From Acidiferrobacterales bacterium (GTDB taxonomy: Bacteria; Pseudomonadota; Gammaproteobacteria; Arenicellales; JAJDZL01), in contig JAPPIB010000045.1 in NCBI GenBank assembly GCA_028820695.1, positions 1 through 64,000 on the forward strand: a stretch of DNA of 64,000 nucleotides, given 5' to 3'. Under the pieces are notes generated by a model, which searched no databases, was not told the origin of the DNA, and saw nothing but the letters and a program-made list of their open reading frames with translations. How positions within the stretch are numbered: the first letter of the stretch is position 1; each line of letters opens with the position of its first letter. Positions 8,625 through 15,949 of this stretch are shown here, in pieces. A program made the position numbers and the translations under genes.

Positions 8625-9809
8625 TCAATTTCTGATCGCCACTGCGAGCGGGCGCGACTGATCTGGTTTCCCATCACTCGTGTCGCGGTCAGGTTCAAAT
8701 ACGACGCCTGACCATAGTTCACCCGTCGAGCTAACCCCAAGCTGAGCGATTGCGGAGTCCAGGTCCTTGGTAAAACAATCGAAGAGCGACGAAAGACCGT
8801 TTGCGCCAGCGGCTCCCAAGGCGAACAGAATCGGGCGTCCGAGCATGACAAAATCCGCACCGAGTGCAAGAGCCTTGACCACGTCCTCACCGTTGCGGAC
8901 ACCGCTGTCAAAAAGCAGCGGTATATCGGTGCCAAGGGCATCACGAACTCTTGGAAGAAGATCGATTGACGCCGGCACACTATCCAATTGCCGGCCCCCA
9001 TGATTTGAAACATACACGGCATCGACACCCCCGTCCCGGGCGCGAATCGCATCCCACGGACCGGTAATCCCCTTGACGATGAGGTGTCCCTTCCATTTTC
9101 TTCGCAACTTGGCGAGGAATTCCCAATCTGCTCCTGCCCGGCTGGCATCGCGAACAAAACTGTCGCCTGGGCCGATGTTTTTCGGAGAGGGGATGCCCGC
9201 TACGAGGGTAGACAGAGTCCAGCGCGGGTGTGACGCAAAATCAAGGAAGGATGTCACGGTCAGATGAAAGGGTACATTGAATCCATTTCGCTGATCGCGA
9301 ACTCGTCGCGATACCTGCGGAACATCGACAGTCACCACCAAGGTATCGTAACCGGCACTGGCAGCACGATCCACTGCAGCCAGCGTTGACTCCTCGGATT
9401 GTCCGAAGTACAGTTGAAACCAAGCGCAGGACCCGGCCCACTCGCGCATCTCTTCGAGTGTACTTGACGCAGCGGAAGACACGCATACCGGCATGGAAAT
9501 ACGTGAGGCCGTCTCGGCGAGAATTCGATCTGCACCCGGACAGACCAGATTGCACATTCCCATCGGTGCGATTCCGAACGGAACGCCGAACTTCTGTCCC
9601 AGGAACTGTGTCACCAGACTGCGGGAAGCGACATTCTCCATGACACGCGGCTGCAGGCAGATATCGTCAAACCGCGCCTCATTTCGTTGCATTCCAACCT
9701 CTCTGCCTGCGGCGCCATCGATAAAATCGAACACCAGACGCGGCAATCTTTGTTTCGCCATTCGGCGCGCATCTTCGGTTGAATACAATCTGGTTCGAGT
9801 CGTCGACAT
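8625..9809 (-). CDS. FMN-dependent alpha-hydroxy acid dehydrogenase/oxidase
   Basis: A 394-residue TIM-barrel flavoprotein of the glycolate oxidase, L-lactate dehydrogenase (LldD) and mandelate dehydrogenase family. The FMN-binding Lys is at about 246 (LIVKGI), the catalytic-base His270 sits in SNHGGRQLD, and phosphate-binding DSGVRNGEDVVKALALGA lies at 301-318 with GRP at 324-326. It should oxidise an L-2-hydroxy acid to the 2-oxo acid, passing electrons to the quinone pool or to oxygen. It is the first gene of the minus-strand catabolic operon. The ATG is unambiguous. The substrate is not lactate by context, because the next gene is a ThDP enzyme and a demethylase is downstream. Confidence 0.92.
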   Translation of the reverse strand: MSTTRTRLYSTEDARRMAKQRLPRLVFDFIDGAAGREVGMQRNEARFDDICLQPRVMENVASRSLVTQFLGQKFGVPFGIAPMGMCNLVCPGADRILAETASRISMPVCVSSAASSTLEEMREWAGSCAWFQLYFGQSEESTLAAVDRAASAGYDTLVVTVDVPQVSRRVRDQRNGFNVPFHLTVTSFLDFASHPRWTLSTLVAGIPSPKNIGPGDSFVRDASRAGADWEFLAKLRRKWKGHLIVKGITGPWDAIRARDGGVDAVYVSNHGGRQLDSVPASIDLLPRVRDALGTDIPLLFDSGVRNGEDVVKALALGADFVMLGRPILFALGAAGANGLSSLFDCFTKDLDSAIAQLGVSSTGELWSGVVFEPDRDTSDGKPDQSRPLAVAIRN

Positions 9810-9989
9810 AGGACGGTGAGTTTCGCAGGACTTACAGGTGTGGCGAATCAGACAGTTGTGACAATCGCAATATCAGGAATCAGGCTTGTTGAAAGGTAAA
9901 AAGTTTACAAATGTGTCTGATACAGATGGATTGCATGGGTGTTCGGATCGCGCTGAGCAGCGCTCATCCGGTGGAAAATTCGAACCCAT

Positions 9990-10532
9990 TCACTGCGGAT
10001 GTATTCCACAGCCGAAAATATACCCGTCATGCAGGACTGCCCAAGTCGATTTCGCTACGATTTCACCGGATGCTGGATCTATAGCCTGGTAGTCTGCCCA
10101 GGCACCGCCAGGATTGGCGGCATCAATAAGAACCTGGCCGACGTTTACTCCGGCCGGGTCAATGATCTCACGGATATCCAAACCGACAAATGACGGCGCT
10201 AGCGCATGGGCGACCATTTTGCCATCGGCGGCATCCATAACAAATATGAATAGATCCCAGTATCTGTAATCCGGTGCCGGCTCCTGATTAAACCGCTCAA
10301 ATGCCGCGGCTGCACCCTTTAGGTCGTAAAGAACAATGGCTTGCGCAACCATAACCTTAGCTTGCGCCCGTGTACCTCGTTCTTTACCAGTCTCGGCAGC
10401 TGACGCTGGCGACGCTAACAGTAAAATGCACGCGATAAAGGCAACATAAGCCGCAGCCGCACGTCCCTTGTTGAGAATTTCTCTGCGCTTTGAACTGCTT
10501 TCGTTGTTAAATGGTATTGAATGACCTGTCAC
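9990..10532 (-). CDS. Exported single Cache-domain protein
   Basis: A 180-residue protein with an N-terminal basic stretch, a hydrophobic helix near 27-41 (AYVAFIACILLLASPASA) and a likely signal-peptidase site after ASA. The rest resembles a small periplasmic Cache domain: a YDLKGAAAAFERFN helix, YWDLFIFVMDAADGKMVAHA, and a C-terminal YQAIDPASGEIVAKSTWA strand pair ending in a cysteine-containing tail. Free Cache proteins bind small ligands and usually serve a sensor or transporter, but no kinase or chemoreceptor is adjacent. The start is GTG with a strong GAGGGGGAG site. It lies 180 bp upstream of the hydroxyacid dehydrogenase gene on the same strand. Confidence 0.75.
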   Translation of the reverse strand: MTGHSIPFNNESSSKRREILNKGRAAAAYVAFIACILLLASPASAAETGKERGTRAQAKVMVAQAIVLYDLKGAAAAFERFNQEPAPDYRYWDLFIFVMDAADGKMVAHALAPSFVGLDIREIIDPAGVNVGQVLIDAANPGGAWADYQAIDPASGEIVAKSTWAVLHDGYIFGCGIHPQ

Positions 10533-10752
10533 GTTGTTCTCCCCCTCTTCGGTCGTTGAATGTCTTTAATTTCAGCAACTGAACACCAAATAAATTATAC
10601 AGTTCCTGAGAATGCTCATATAAAGCAATCCGTAATTCGGGATGCTTATGCACGATTGTTGTGGGAGTTGCAGATACCGGAATTGATATCGACAGGTGGT
10701 TTAATTGACGTAGAACATGCGTTTATTTCAGACAGGGATATGCAACCAGCGT

Positions 10753-10857
10753 TATACCGTCGCTCAAAGCCCAATCGATACGATCACCCTGCTCGAAAAA
10801 AAATCGTCTGAAACGGATGCGGACGATGGTTCGACTTCGTTACGCTGGCAGGTTTGA
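10753..10857 (+). pseudogene. Remnant of large serine recombinase C-terminus (copy A)
   Basis: A 34-codon open stretch reads VAQSPIDTITLLEKKS then DADDGSTSLRW. It aligns with copy B (VARSSINTIAHLQ... DADEGSTTLRWW) and copy C (VAKTSINTIALLD... DADKGWTTLRWW) further right. At the DNA level GATGCGGACGA continues through GTTACG in A and B with few changes. From memory this is the distal C-terminal part of large serine recombinases. It is cut short by TGA and has no upstream or downstream continuation. The rest of 10533-11112 holds no gene I can support. Confidence 0.55.
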
Positions 10858-11112
10858 ACGGTAAGAATTCGAGATCATGACGGATTAACGATTGTCAGTT
10901 TCTCAATGATTTGACCATTTGCAAGTCGTCGCTAAACAGGGTTCTACATTCAGCTAAAAGTGCAACAGCCGATTTTTACGAAAGGCGAGCCCTCCAACCG
11001 AAATTCATCCCATTTCCCACGTGCGGCCTCAAATTACGGTGATTGTGCAATGAGGCAGATAATTTTTCCCAATTGCAACCTTCGGTCGCTTCAATTTTCT
11101 AACGTGCTCATT

Positions 11113-12261
11113 TCAGAGGTCTTCCAGAATTCTGCATGCCGAAACAGCCCGAATTTGCTCACTCAGCGGGAATGACTTCTCCCCCGGATAGATCACATCA
11201 ATTTGACTTAATTGAAGATCGTTGAGAGCGGAGCGCATGGACGGAGTAATCGCAGGTGCAGAAGTGCGTTTTACATCAAATCCTCGGAGTCTGCCCCCCT
11301 GCTCTACCAATAGATCAATTTCAGCGCCTCTATTCGTTGCCCAGAAATAACTCTCGCAGTCTCCAACCTGCAATATCTGTATTATGCTGTCAATGATGAA
11401 ACCTTCCCAGGAAGCACCGATTTTCGGGTGATTTTTCAATTCTTCCATGCTTTTTAAATTCAATAACGTGTGCAGTAAACCTGGATCACGAAAATAAACC
11501 TTTGGAGATTTTACTTGCCGTTTAGCGATATTGGCAGTCCACGGCTTAAGGCAGCGTAACATAAATGTTGATTCCATCACATCGAGATATCGACGAACAG
11601 AAGTGTGTGACACGCCGAATGCCCGTGACAGCTCGGCACCATTCCAAATCTGTGCGTGATAGTGTGCCACCATCGTCCAGAACCGCCTCAGCGTTGAACT
11701 TGCAATTCCGATTCCAAGTTGAGGAATATCGCGTTCTAGAAAGTTTCGAATAAACTGGATTCTCCAACGAAAACTCTCTTCATCAGTGGCCGCCGTCAGT
11801 GAAAGCGGAAATCCACCGCGAGACCACAGCATATCGAACTGTCTGCGGTTTACTTCAGACATGGAAATCCCGGGCAGTTCATAGTATGCCAGTCGTCCGG
11901 CCAGCGATTCACTGCCTTGTTTCAACAAAGATGGTGCAGCACTTCCCAGAATAAGAAAGCTCGCTGGACGGTCTTTGCGATCAGCTAAGACTCTAAGAAT
12001 CGGAAATACTTCGGGTAACCTTTGAATCTCGTCAAGGACAACTAGCCCTCGCAGTGGTGACAGAGTGAGCATCGGATCGGAAACTTGCGCCACATCCAAG
12101 GGCGATTCGAGGTCAAAAAAATGACTCTGTTCGTGCCATTGCCGCATCAGCATCTGAGCAAGTGTAGTCTTGCCAACCTGACGAGCCCCAATCAGTGCGA
12201 CAACGGGAAATTGTCTGATCAGGCTTTTTATGTTTGCCAAGTGATTTTCGCGTTCAATCAC
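11113..12261 (-). CDS. AAA ATPase with DUF4143 (archaeal-type ATPase fold)
   Basis: A 382-residue protein with an AAA_14-type ATPase domain: Walker A GARQVGKTT at 25-33, Walker B LVVLDEIQRLPEVFP, and sensor-like SFLILGSAAPSLL. The C-terminal half is DUF4143, which carries a PD-(D/E)XK-like core (SYFWATNRGAEIDLLVEQGG ... GFDVKRT). These proteins are widespread in accessory regions and their cellular role is not established. The start is GTG. It is the leftmost complete gene of the AT-rich island. The usual length is 370-420, so it looks intact. Confidence 0.9.
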   Translation of the reverse strand: MIERENHLANIKSLIRQFPVVALIGARQVGKTTLAQMLMRQWHEQSHFFDLESPLDVAQVSDPMLTLSPLRGLVVLDEIQRLPEVFPILRVLADRKDRPASFLILGSAAPSLLKQGSESLAGRLAYYELPGISMSEVNRRQFDMLWSRGGFPLSLTAATDEESFRWRIQFIRNFLERDIPQLGIGIASSTLRRFWTMVAHYHAQIWNGAELSRAFGVSHTSVRRYLDVMESTFMLRCLKPWTANIAKRQVKSPKVYFRDPGLLHTLLNLKSMEELKNHPKIGASWEGFIIDSIIQILQVGDCESYFWATNRGAEIDLLVEQGGRLRGFDVKRTSAPAITPSMRSALNDLQLSQIDVIYPGEKSFPLSEQIRAVSACRILEDL

Positions 12262-12292
12262 CTGTTTTTTCCATATAGCTGCAATTCAAAGC

Positions 12293-12327
12293 GAATCGAG
12301 TCGGAGAACAGCTTCCGACTTTGATTC
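12293..12327. repeat. Stem-loop upstream of the DUF4143 ATPase gene
   Basis: AGTCGGA (12299-12305) pairs exactly with TCCGACT (12314-12320), and outside it GAATC (12293-12297) pairs with GATTC (12323-12327). It sits about 30 bp upstream of the GTG start, in the leader or promoter of the ATPase gene. There is no T-run on either side, so a regulatory site or a leader hairpin is more likely than a terminator. I see nothing else recognisable in 12328-12611. Confidence 0.35.
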
Positions 12328-12611
12328 TCCACTCTACCCACCCCCATCCGCGATGGTGCTGTACATTCATCAATACAGTCAAAAGCGAACAATTCAAATG
12401 TAGTAATATGTACATATAATGTTCATATTACAACGTACGAAAGAAAGATCTGTGTTGATTATTTACGCATTTTTATGCTTTTAAAGCATGTTTCCAGATC
12501 GAATATCAGACTTTGTAAATTGATTGTTCTGCATCGGTAGAATCGCATTTACCGCGGAAAAAACCGAGCAAGCGCATAGTGAACTGAAATCTGAACTGAG
12601 TATTCGCATGA

Positions 12612-12830
12612 TCAGTGAGGAAATTCAACCGGTATCGACAACCAAAACGTTCCTTCAACTTTGTCTTCAAATTCAAGTGAGCAATCGCATGATACTTGGA
12701 CATCGATTCGATTCAAAATTGTTTGGTCACCGCCCCAGCAGATGACGACTGTACCGGTCAGTTCGTTGTAAGCAAAATCACATTCAAATTTCCTGTGAAT
12801 ATACTCATTGCAGATTGCTGGTGTTTCAGG
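12612..12830 (-). other. Protein-like open frame without a standard start, downstream of the BrnT/XRE pair
   Basis: Seventy-two sense codons run from just inside the end of the antitoxin gene to a TGA at 12612. They read, for example, KFECDFAYNELTGTVVICWG and end TFWLSIPVEFPH. No ATG, GTG or TTG is near its beginning; the first possible TTG would leave only about 30 residues. It could be the distal part of a decayed third gene, or chance. I do not recognise a family. Confidence 0.25.
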
Positions 12831-13161
12831 TCAGCACACGAAGTGCTGTTTCCGGTGCTTTGTCGAGTATTCGTAACAAGGCGCGAGCGGCACCTGCCGG
12901 ATAGCGCTTGCCCTGTTCCCAATTGCGGATTGTTTCCGGAGACACGTCGATACGCCGTGCCATTTCTATCTGACTGAGGCCCATCCGTCGTCGGATGCGG
13001 CGCGTATAACGCGCCATGTTCTGCAAATCCTCAATCTCATCTTCCTGTTCCTGCAATGTGATTTGCGCTTCCGTGGTCGCGTCTACCATCGCAAAGTCAA
13101 TTTGTCCTTTGGGAATTGTCGAAGGATCGCCTGGATCAATCTTGATACGTATTGTGCTCAT
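12826..13161 (-). CDS. XRE-family antitoxin paired with BrnT-type toxin
   Basis: A 111-residue DNA-binding protein. Residues 1-55 are an acidic, strand- and coil-forming toxin-contacting region; residues 57-105 form a helix-turn-helix (RRRMGLSQIEMARRIDVSPE then TIRNWEQGKRYP). I start at the ATG at 13161 because it has an excellent AAGGAGG site eight or nine bases upstream; an in-frame upstream ATG would lie inside the toxin gene. It overlaps the toxin gene by 26 bp. BrnT normally pairs with the ribbon-helix-helix antitoxin BrnA, so an XRE partner is a variant arrangement. It probably binds the palindrome in the promoter at 13427-13443. Confidence 0.85.
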   Translation of the reverse strand: MSTIRIKIDPGDPSTIPKGQIDFAMVDATTEAQITLQEQEDEIEDLQNMARYTRRIRRRMGLSQIEMARRIDVSPETIRNWEQGKRYPAGAARALLRILDKAPETALRVLT

Positions 13162-13417
13162 AGCATATAACCTCCTTTCGACTGGCCTTACGGGCCGAGA
13201 TGATGCGAATAACTGGTCCGCGCACCGTGTAAACGACAACATAGGTCTGTTCGTCAATCATGTCGAGCAACCGGTAGCGACTTTCACCATAATCACGCCG
13301 CTCATCTTGAACAACAACTCGATGAGGATCGAAGAAAGCGCGTACAGCATAGGCGAAGCCGAAGCCGCGACGCTCGACACAGATATTGCTTTTTGTACCG
13401 TCCCATTCAAACTCCAT
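13136..13417 (-). CDS. brnT: BrnT-family ribonuclease toxin
   Basis: A 93-residue protein of the BrnT (DUF497) family, a RelE-fold ribonuclease toxin. The typical beginning MEFEWDGTKSN, the central VVVQDERRDYGESRYRLLDM and the active-site strand VVYTVRGPVIRIISARKASR match the family from start to end. The start at 13417 is set by the family N-terminus; no Shine-Dalgarno precedes it. The mapped -10 box ends only seven bases upstream, which predicts a leaderless message. The antitoxin gene follows with a 26-bp overlap. An in-frame frame extends upstream but that part is not BrnT-like. Confidence 0.88.
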   Translation of the reverse strand: MEFEWDGTKSNICVERRGFGFAYAVRAFFDPHRVVVQDERRDYGESRYRLLDMIDEQTYVVVYTVRGPVIRIISARKASRKEVICYEHNTYQD

Positions 13418-13423
13418 TCTTAA

Positions 13424-13452
13424 AGCATAGGCCAATGGCCTATACTTGTCAA
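13424..13452 (-). promoter_or_regulatory. brnT promoter with palindromic operator in the spacer
   Basis: On the minus strand a consensus -35 TTGACA (13452-13447) is followed by a 17-bp spacer and a -10 TATGCT (13429-13424). The perfect inverted repeat ATAGGCCAATGGCCTAT (13427-13443) fills the spacer and runs into the -10. That is the classic geometry for autorepression by the antitoxin. The ATG of brnT begins seven bases beyond the -10, at the expected transcription start. Confidence 0.75.
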
Positions 13453-13586
13453 ATTGTGATTTCCGGATTGATGTGAGCTTGAATGAACTCGATTGGCCAC
13501 CGGCAGGATTCCTCAGCGCAGCCAGATTGCCCGGCCTAGTTAATGCCAGAGGGTACGCGGTGAGGCCATGAATTTGCTGATCACAA

Positions 13587-14214
13587 GACCAGCAAGGAGC
13601 TGAACTGGTCCGTGAAGACCGGTGCCTAGCGAACTTTATTGAATTCATTGCCGATGGTGCAAAAGCAATGCTGTGAGTAAAGCGTTGGAAGATACAGAAA
13701 AACGAGTCAACGCACTCCAAGTGGGATTGGAGGGTTTACGAAACGCCAGAAATAGACTCTTTGAAACCCCACCAAGGGAATGAATTGAGGCGAAATTCGA
13801 GAATGTAAAAAGTCTGTAAAAAAGGCAATTCTTCTCAAGCAGGTGAAGCACTGAGAGAGTTCTTGGGGCCGGCCAACCCTTGAAGCAATATATCCAGATA
13901 TTGGCAAACCATACTTTGTTGCCAGGAGTTCAATCAATACAATCGCCCATCTCCAAAAAGCGTCGCATGGAAGAGATGCGGACGAAGGTTCGACTACGTT
14001 ACGTTGGTGGACCTGGACGGTAAGAATCCGTACCATTATCGCAATTCCTATCCAATGTGCAGTCATTGGTACCAGACAAGCTCCGATTTACCAACATATT
14101 GCCAAGAAAGCTCTCCATCTTAAAGAACTCGGATTGAGTAACAGCAAAATTGCCAAACACCTTAATGTCAATGACAAAATCATTGCCAAAGCATTGAATT
14201 GCATCAACGAATGA
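13587..14214 (+). pseudogene. Decayed large serine recombinase C-terminus (copy B, most complete)
   Basis: Reading across frames gives a long recombinase-like tail: NFIEFIADGAKAML, then KALEDTEKRVNALQVGLEGL, NRLFETPPRE-IEAKF, EALREFLGPANP, PTLEAIYPDIGKPYFVARSS, DADEGSTTLRWW, and a final helix-turn-helix (LKELGLSNSKIAKHLNVNDK) ending in TGA at 14212-14214. It is broken by a TGA and frameshift at 13674-13676, a TGA at 13781-13783 exactly where family members have the Trp of PPREW, and further frame changes before 13880. No catalytic resolvase domain is left. The assignment to serine recombinases is from remembered family tails; the gene is certainly not functional. Confidence 0.6.
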
Positions 14215-14258
14215 GCCAAGTCAAAAAATTCATCGGCGATATCTTAAGCGGATACATT

Positions 14259-14513
14259 TCACGCTGCATTTTTGCGCGCAATAGCCAAATCGTAATTTGC
14301 CTGCCGTCGCATCCAAAATTCCGCGTTACTCCAGCCGATTCGTTCCAACGCCAAAGCCAAATTGGCCGTAATGGGCTGACGACCGGACAATACACGGTAC
14401 AAAGTAGTTCTTGATATCCTTAGCTTGCGCGCCGTGTCCGTTACTGTCATTTCAGAATCACTTATACAATCGCGCAATGTTCCTCCGGGATGAGTTGGAT
14501 AGTACGCACTCAT
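14259..14513 (-). CDS. higA: HigA-family antitoxin (XRE)
   Basis: An 84-residue HigA antitoxin: the typical opening MSAYYPTHPGGTLRDCI, then a helix-turn-helix (MTVTDTARKLRISRTTLYRV followed by LSGRQPIT) and the family C-terminal WSNAEFWMRRQANYDLAIA. I chose the ATG at 14513; an ATG 21 bases earlier would place the strong AAGGGGG ribosome site inside the gene. It neutralises the HigB toxin encoded 24 bp upstream and with it should repress the shared promoter. Confidence 0.92.
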   Translation of the reverse strand: MSAYYPTHPGGTLRDCISDSEMTVTDTARKLRISRTTLYRVLSGRQPITANLALALERIGWSNAEFWMRRQANYDLAIARKNAA

Positions 14514-14537
14514 AATTTCTTCGTCCCCCTTCAAATA

Positions 14538-14810
14538 CTAGTGATAGTCAATTAGGTCCACATCTACAGCCTCTTCATCTTCAAATCGAAAAATCAACCG
14601 CCAGTTTCCAGATACTCGAATGCTCCAGTACCCCGTAAGAGTTCCTTTCAGAGGATGTAGTTGGTATCCGGGAAGATTAAGATCGCGCGGATTATTTGCC
14701 GTAGCCAAATCATCAAGTCGACGGGATAAACGATTAATCAAGATAACCGATATACCTCTATGATCCCCTGTCAAGTAAAACCGTCGCAGTTCTTTGTTCT
14801 TTATTCTCAC
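14538..14810 (-). CDS. higB: HigB-family mRNA interferase toxin
   Basis: A 90-residue RelE-superfamily toxin that cleaves mRNA on the ribosome. Family marks are LRRFYLTGDHRGI, DLNLPGYQLHPLKG, and the active-site strand WSIRVSGNWRLIFRF, ending DVDLIDYH. The start is GTG at 14810; the best purine stretch (AGAGG) touches it, so the exact start is less certain than the gene. It precedes higA, the typical toxin-first order of this family. Confidence 0.93.
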   Translation of the reverse strand: MRIKNKELRRFYLTGDHRGISVILINRLSRRLDDLATANNPRDLNLPGYQLHPLKGTLTGYWSIRVSGNWRLIFRFEDEEAVDVDLIDYH

Positions 14811-14820
14811 CTCTATAGTT

Positions 14821-14845
14821 GTATCACATTATGATACATATGTAT
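14821..14845. promoter_or_regulatory. Likely HigA operator / higBA promoter
   Basis: Two inverted repeats overlap just upstream of higB: GTATCA-CATTA-TGATAC (14821-14837) and the perfect palindrome ATACATATGTAT (14834-14845). On the minus strand, TTGTAA upstream and TATCAT inside the repeats give a weak -35/-10 with an 18-bp spacer. This is the position where HigA is expected to autorepress. Confidence 0.55.
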
Positions 14846-14940
14846 ACATACGATTTACAATTATGGTTAAACTGATAATAAAGTGATAAATCCGATTGTC
14901 GGTCAACAACTGGGAATTGAGATTAAGTAAATGTTCTGAA

Positions 14941-15221
14941 GCAAACGAAGAGTTAAGAAACCCGTAGGCTCAGTTATTCTGAAGGCAGTTTATTCAGATT
15001 TTGGTAAACTTTATTTCGTTGCCAAAACCTCAATCAATACAATCGCACTTCTCGACAACACACCCTCTGGAAAAGATGCGGACAAAGGTTGGACTACATT
15101 GCGTTGGTGGAGGTGGTCGCAATGTATTCGAACCCTGTCTGTACTAAATTTTGAGTTCACTCTATTAGATACGGTAACCCAACCTCTCTACCAAGAAATT
15201 TCGGCTAAAGCAATCCATTAA
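14941..15221 (+). pseudogene. Remnant of large serine recombinase C-terminus (copy C)
   Basis: The frame reads VILKAVYSDFGKLYFVAKTS, then INTIALLD, DADKGWTTLRWWRW and PLYQEISAKAIH, ending at TAA 15219-15221. It lines up with copy B over about 70 residues, including the conserved GK-YFVA, INTIA, DAD-G and TLRWW motifs. Past the stop, traces of the helix-turn-helix may continue in shifted frames. No resolvase domain precedes it. It lies behind higBA, just as copy B lies behind the BrnT pair. Confidence 0.55.
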
Positions 15222-15450
15222 AACTTCGGTTTTGTAAAGCAAATCGTTAACAGTTGCTATTCATCATCTGATTCAGTCGAATCTTGCAAATTCACGAGTT
15301 TTTGGAATAATTCAGCTGACTCACGCTGCTTTGTCAATCGGATTGAGCTGGCTGGGTGAATATTCAGTTTGACTGTTCAGCATTGCTACCGCAACACACA
15401 GCAACCGGTCAGCAACGCCACGTAAAGCGCGCATGGCGCTACATACAGCA

Positions 15451-15506
15451 GATTATCTCATTCATCGCAACAAAGGATTCGGAATCAGTCGAATTTGCTG
15501 ATGATT
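15451..15506 (-). repeat. Diverged short repeat, copy 1
   Basis: This 56-bp stretch matches 16735-16790; in the first 40 bases about 34 are identical. On the minus strand both copies read a similar peptide (NSTDSESFVAMNEII here, NKSTDSAFFAAMGEII there), so they look like two worn copies of the 3' part of one small gene. In this copy the frame runs from a TAG near 15560 with no start codon I can support. Nothing else recognisable is present in 15222-15949. Confidence 0.45.
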
Positions 15507-15949
15507 TGAGTACCGTAGCCAGCCGATACGACAAAATTTCGGTGTTTAGTGCCGTGTCCTAAACGGTCACGATCGGTCTCAATCACCCCCCTTACAATGA
15601 AAACTGTTTTCAAGGTAAAAATTATTGAATAGTTATGTGTAGCAAGAGCACTTCGAACCCCTACCACGTTATCGGTTATCTCCTAAACAGATTTAACCCA
15701 CACCAGCGGTCTGTAGGATCCACGCACATCGTCGTGCCGGTTGTTCGTAGAAGTATTTCGGCATCTGTTTGCGTTCAATGCCTGCAGGTAACTGTTTTTT
15801 CGATAAATTATCCCCTTTTACCTTTCCTTAGCAACTCTACGAGTAGTTTTCCGGTGAACTTGTAAGGTAATCGAATTCTTGACCATGCGATTATCACCAA
15901 AGTTTCAATCGATTAGATGCTTCGAAAATGTCCCATTACTTTCAGGAAG

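Noticed and set aside
10560-10811. 83-codon plus-strand frame
   Set aside because: It runs over recombinase remnant A in a different frame and has no ribosome site or family likeness.
12506-12703. 65-codon minus-strand frame
   Set aside because: It overlaps the more protein-like frame at 12612-12830 in another register, lacks a ribosome site and has no recognisable motif.
15103-15116. 14-bp sequence GTTGGTGGAGGTGG identical to the ssrA 3' end (17941-17954), possible attachment-site copy
   Set aside because: It falls in the conserved RWW codons of recombinase copy C, and copy B has nearly the same bases at the same place, so the match is explained by coding sequence.
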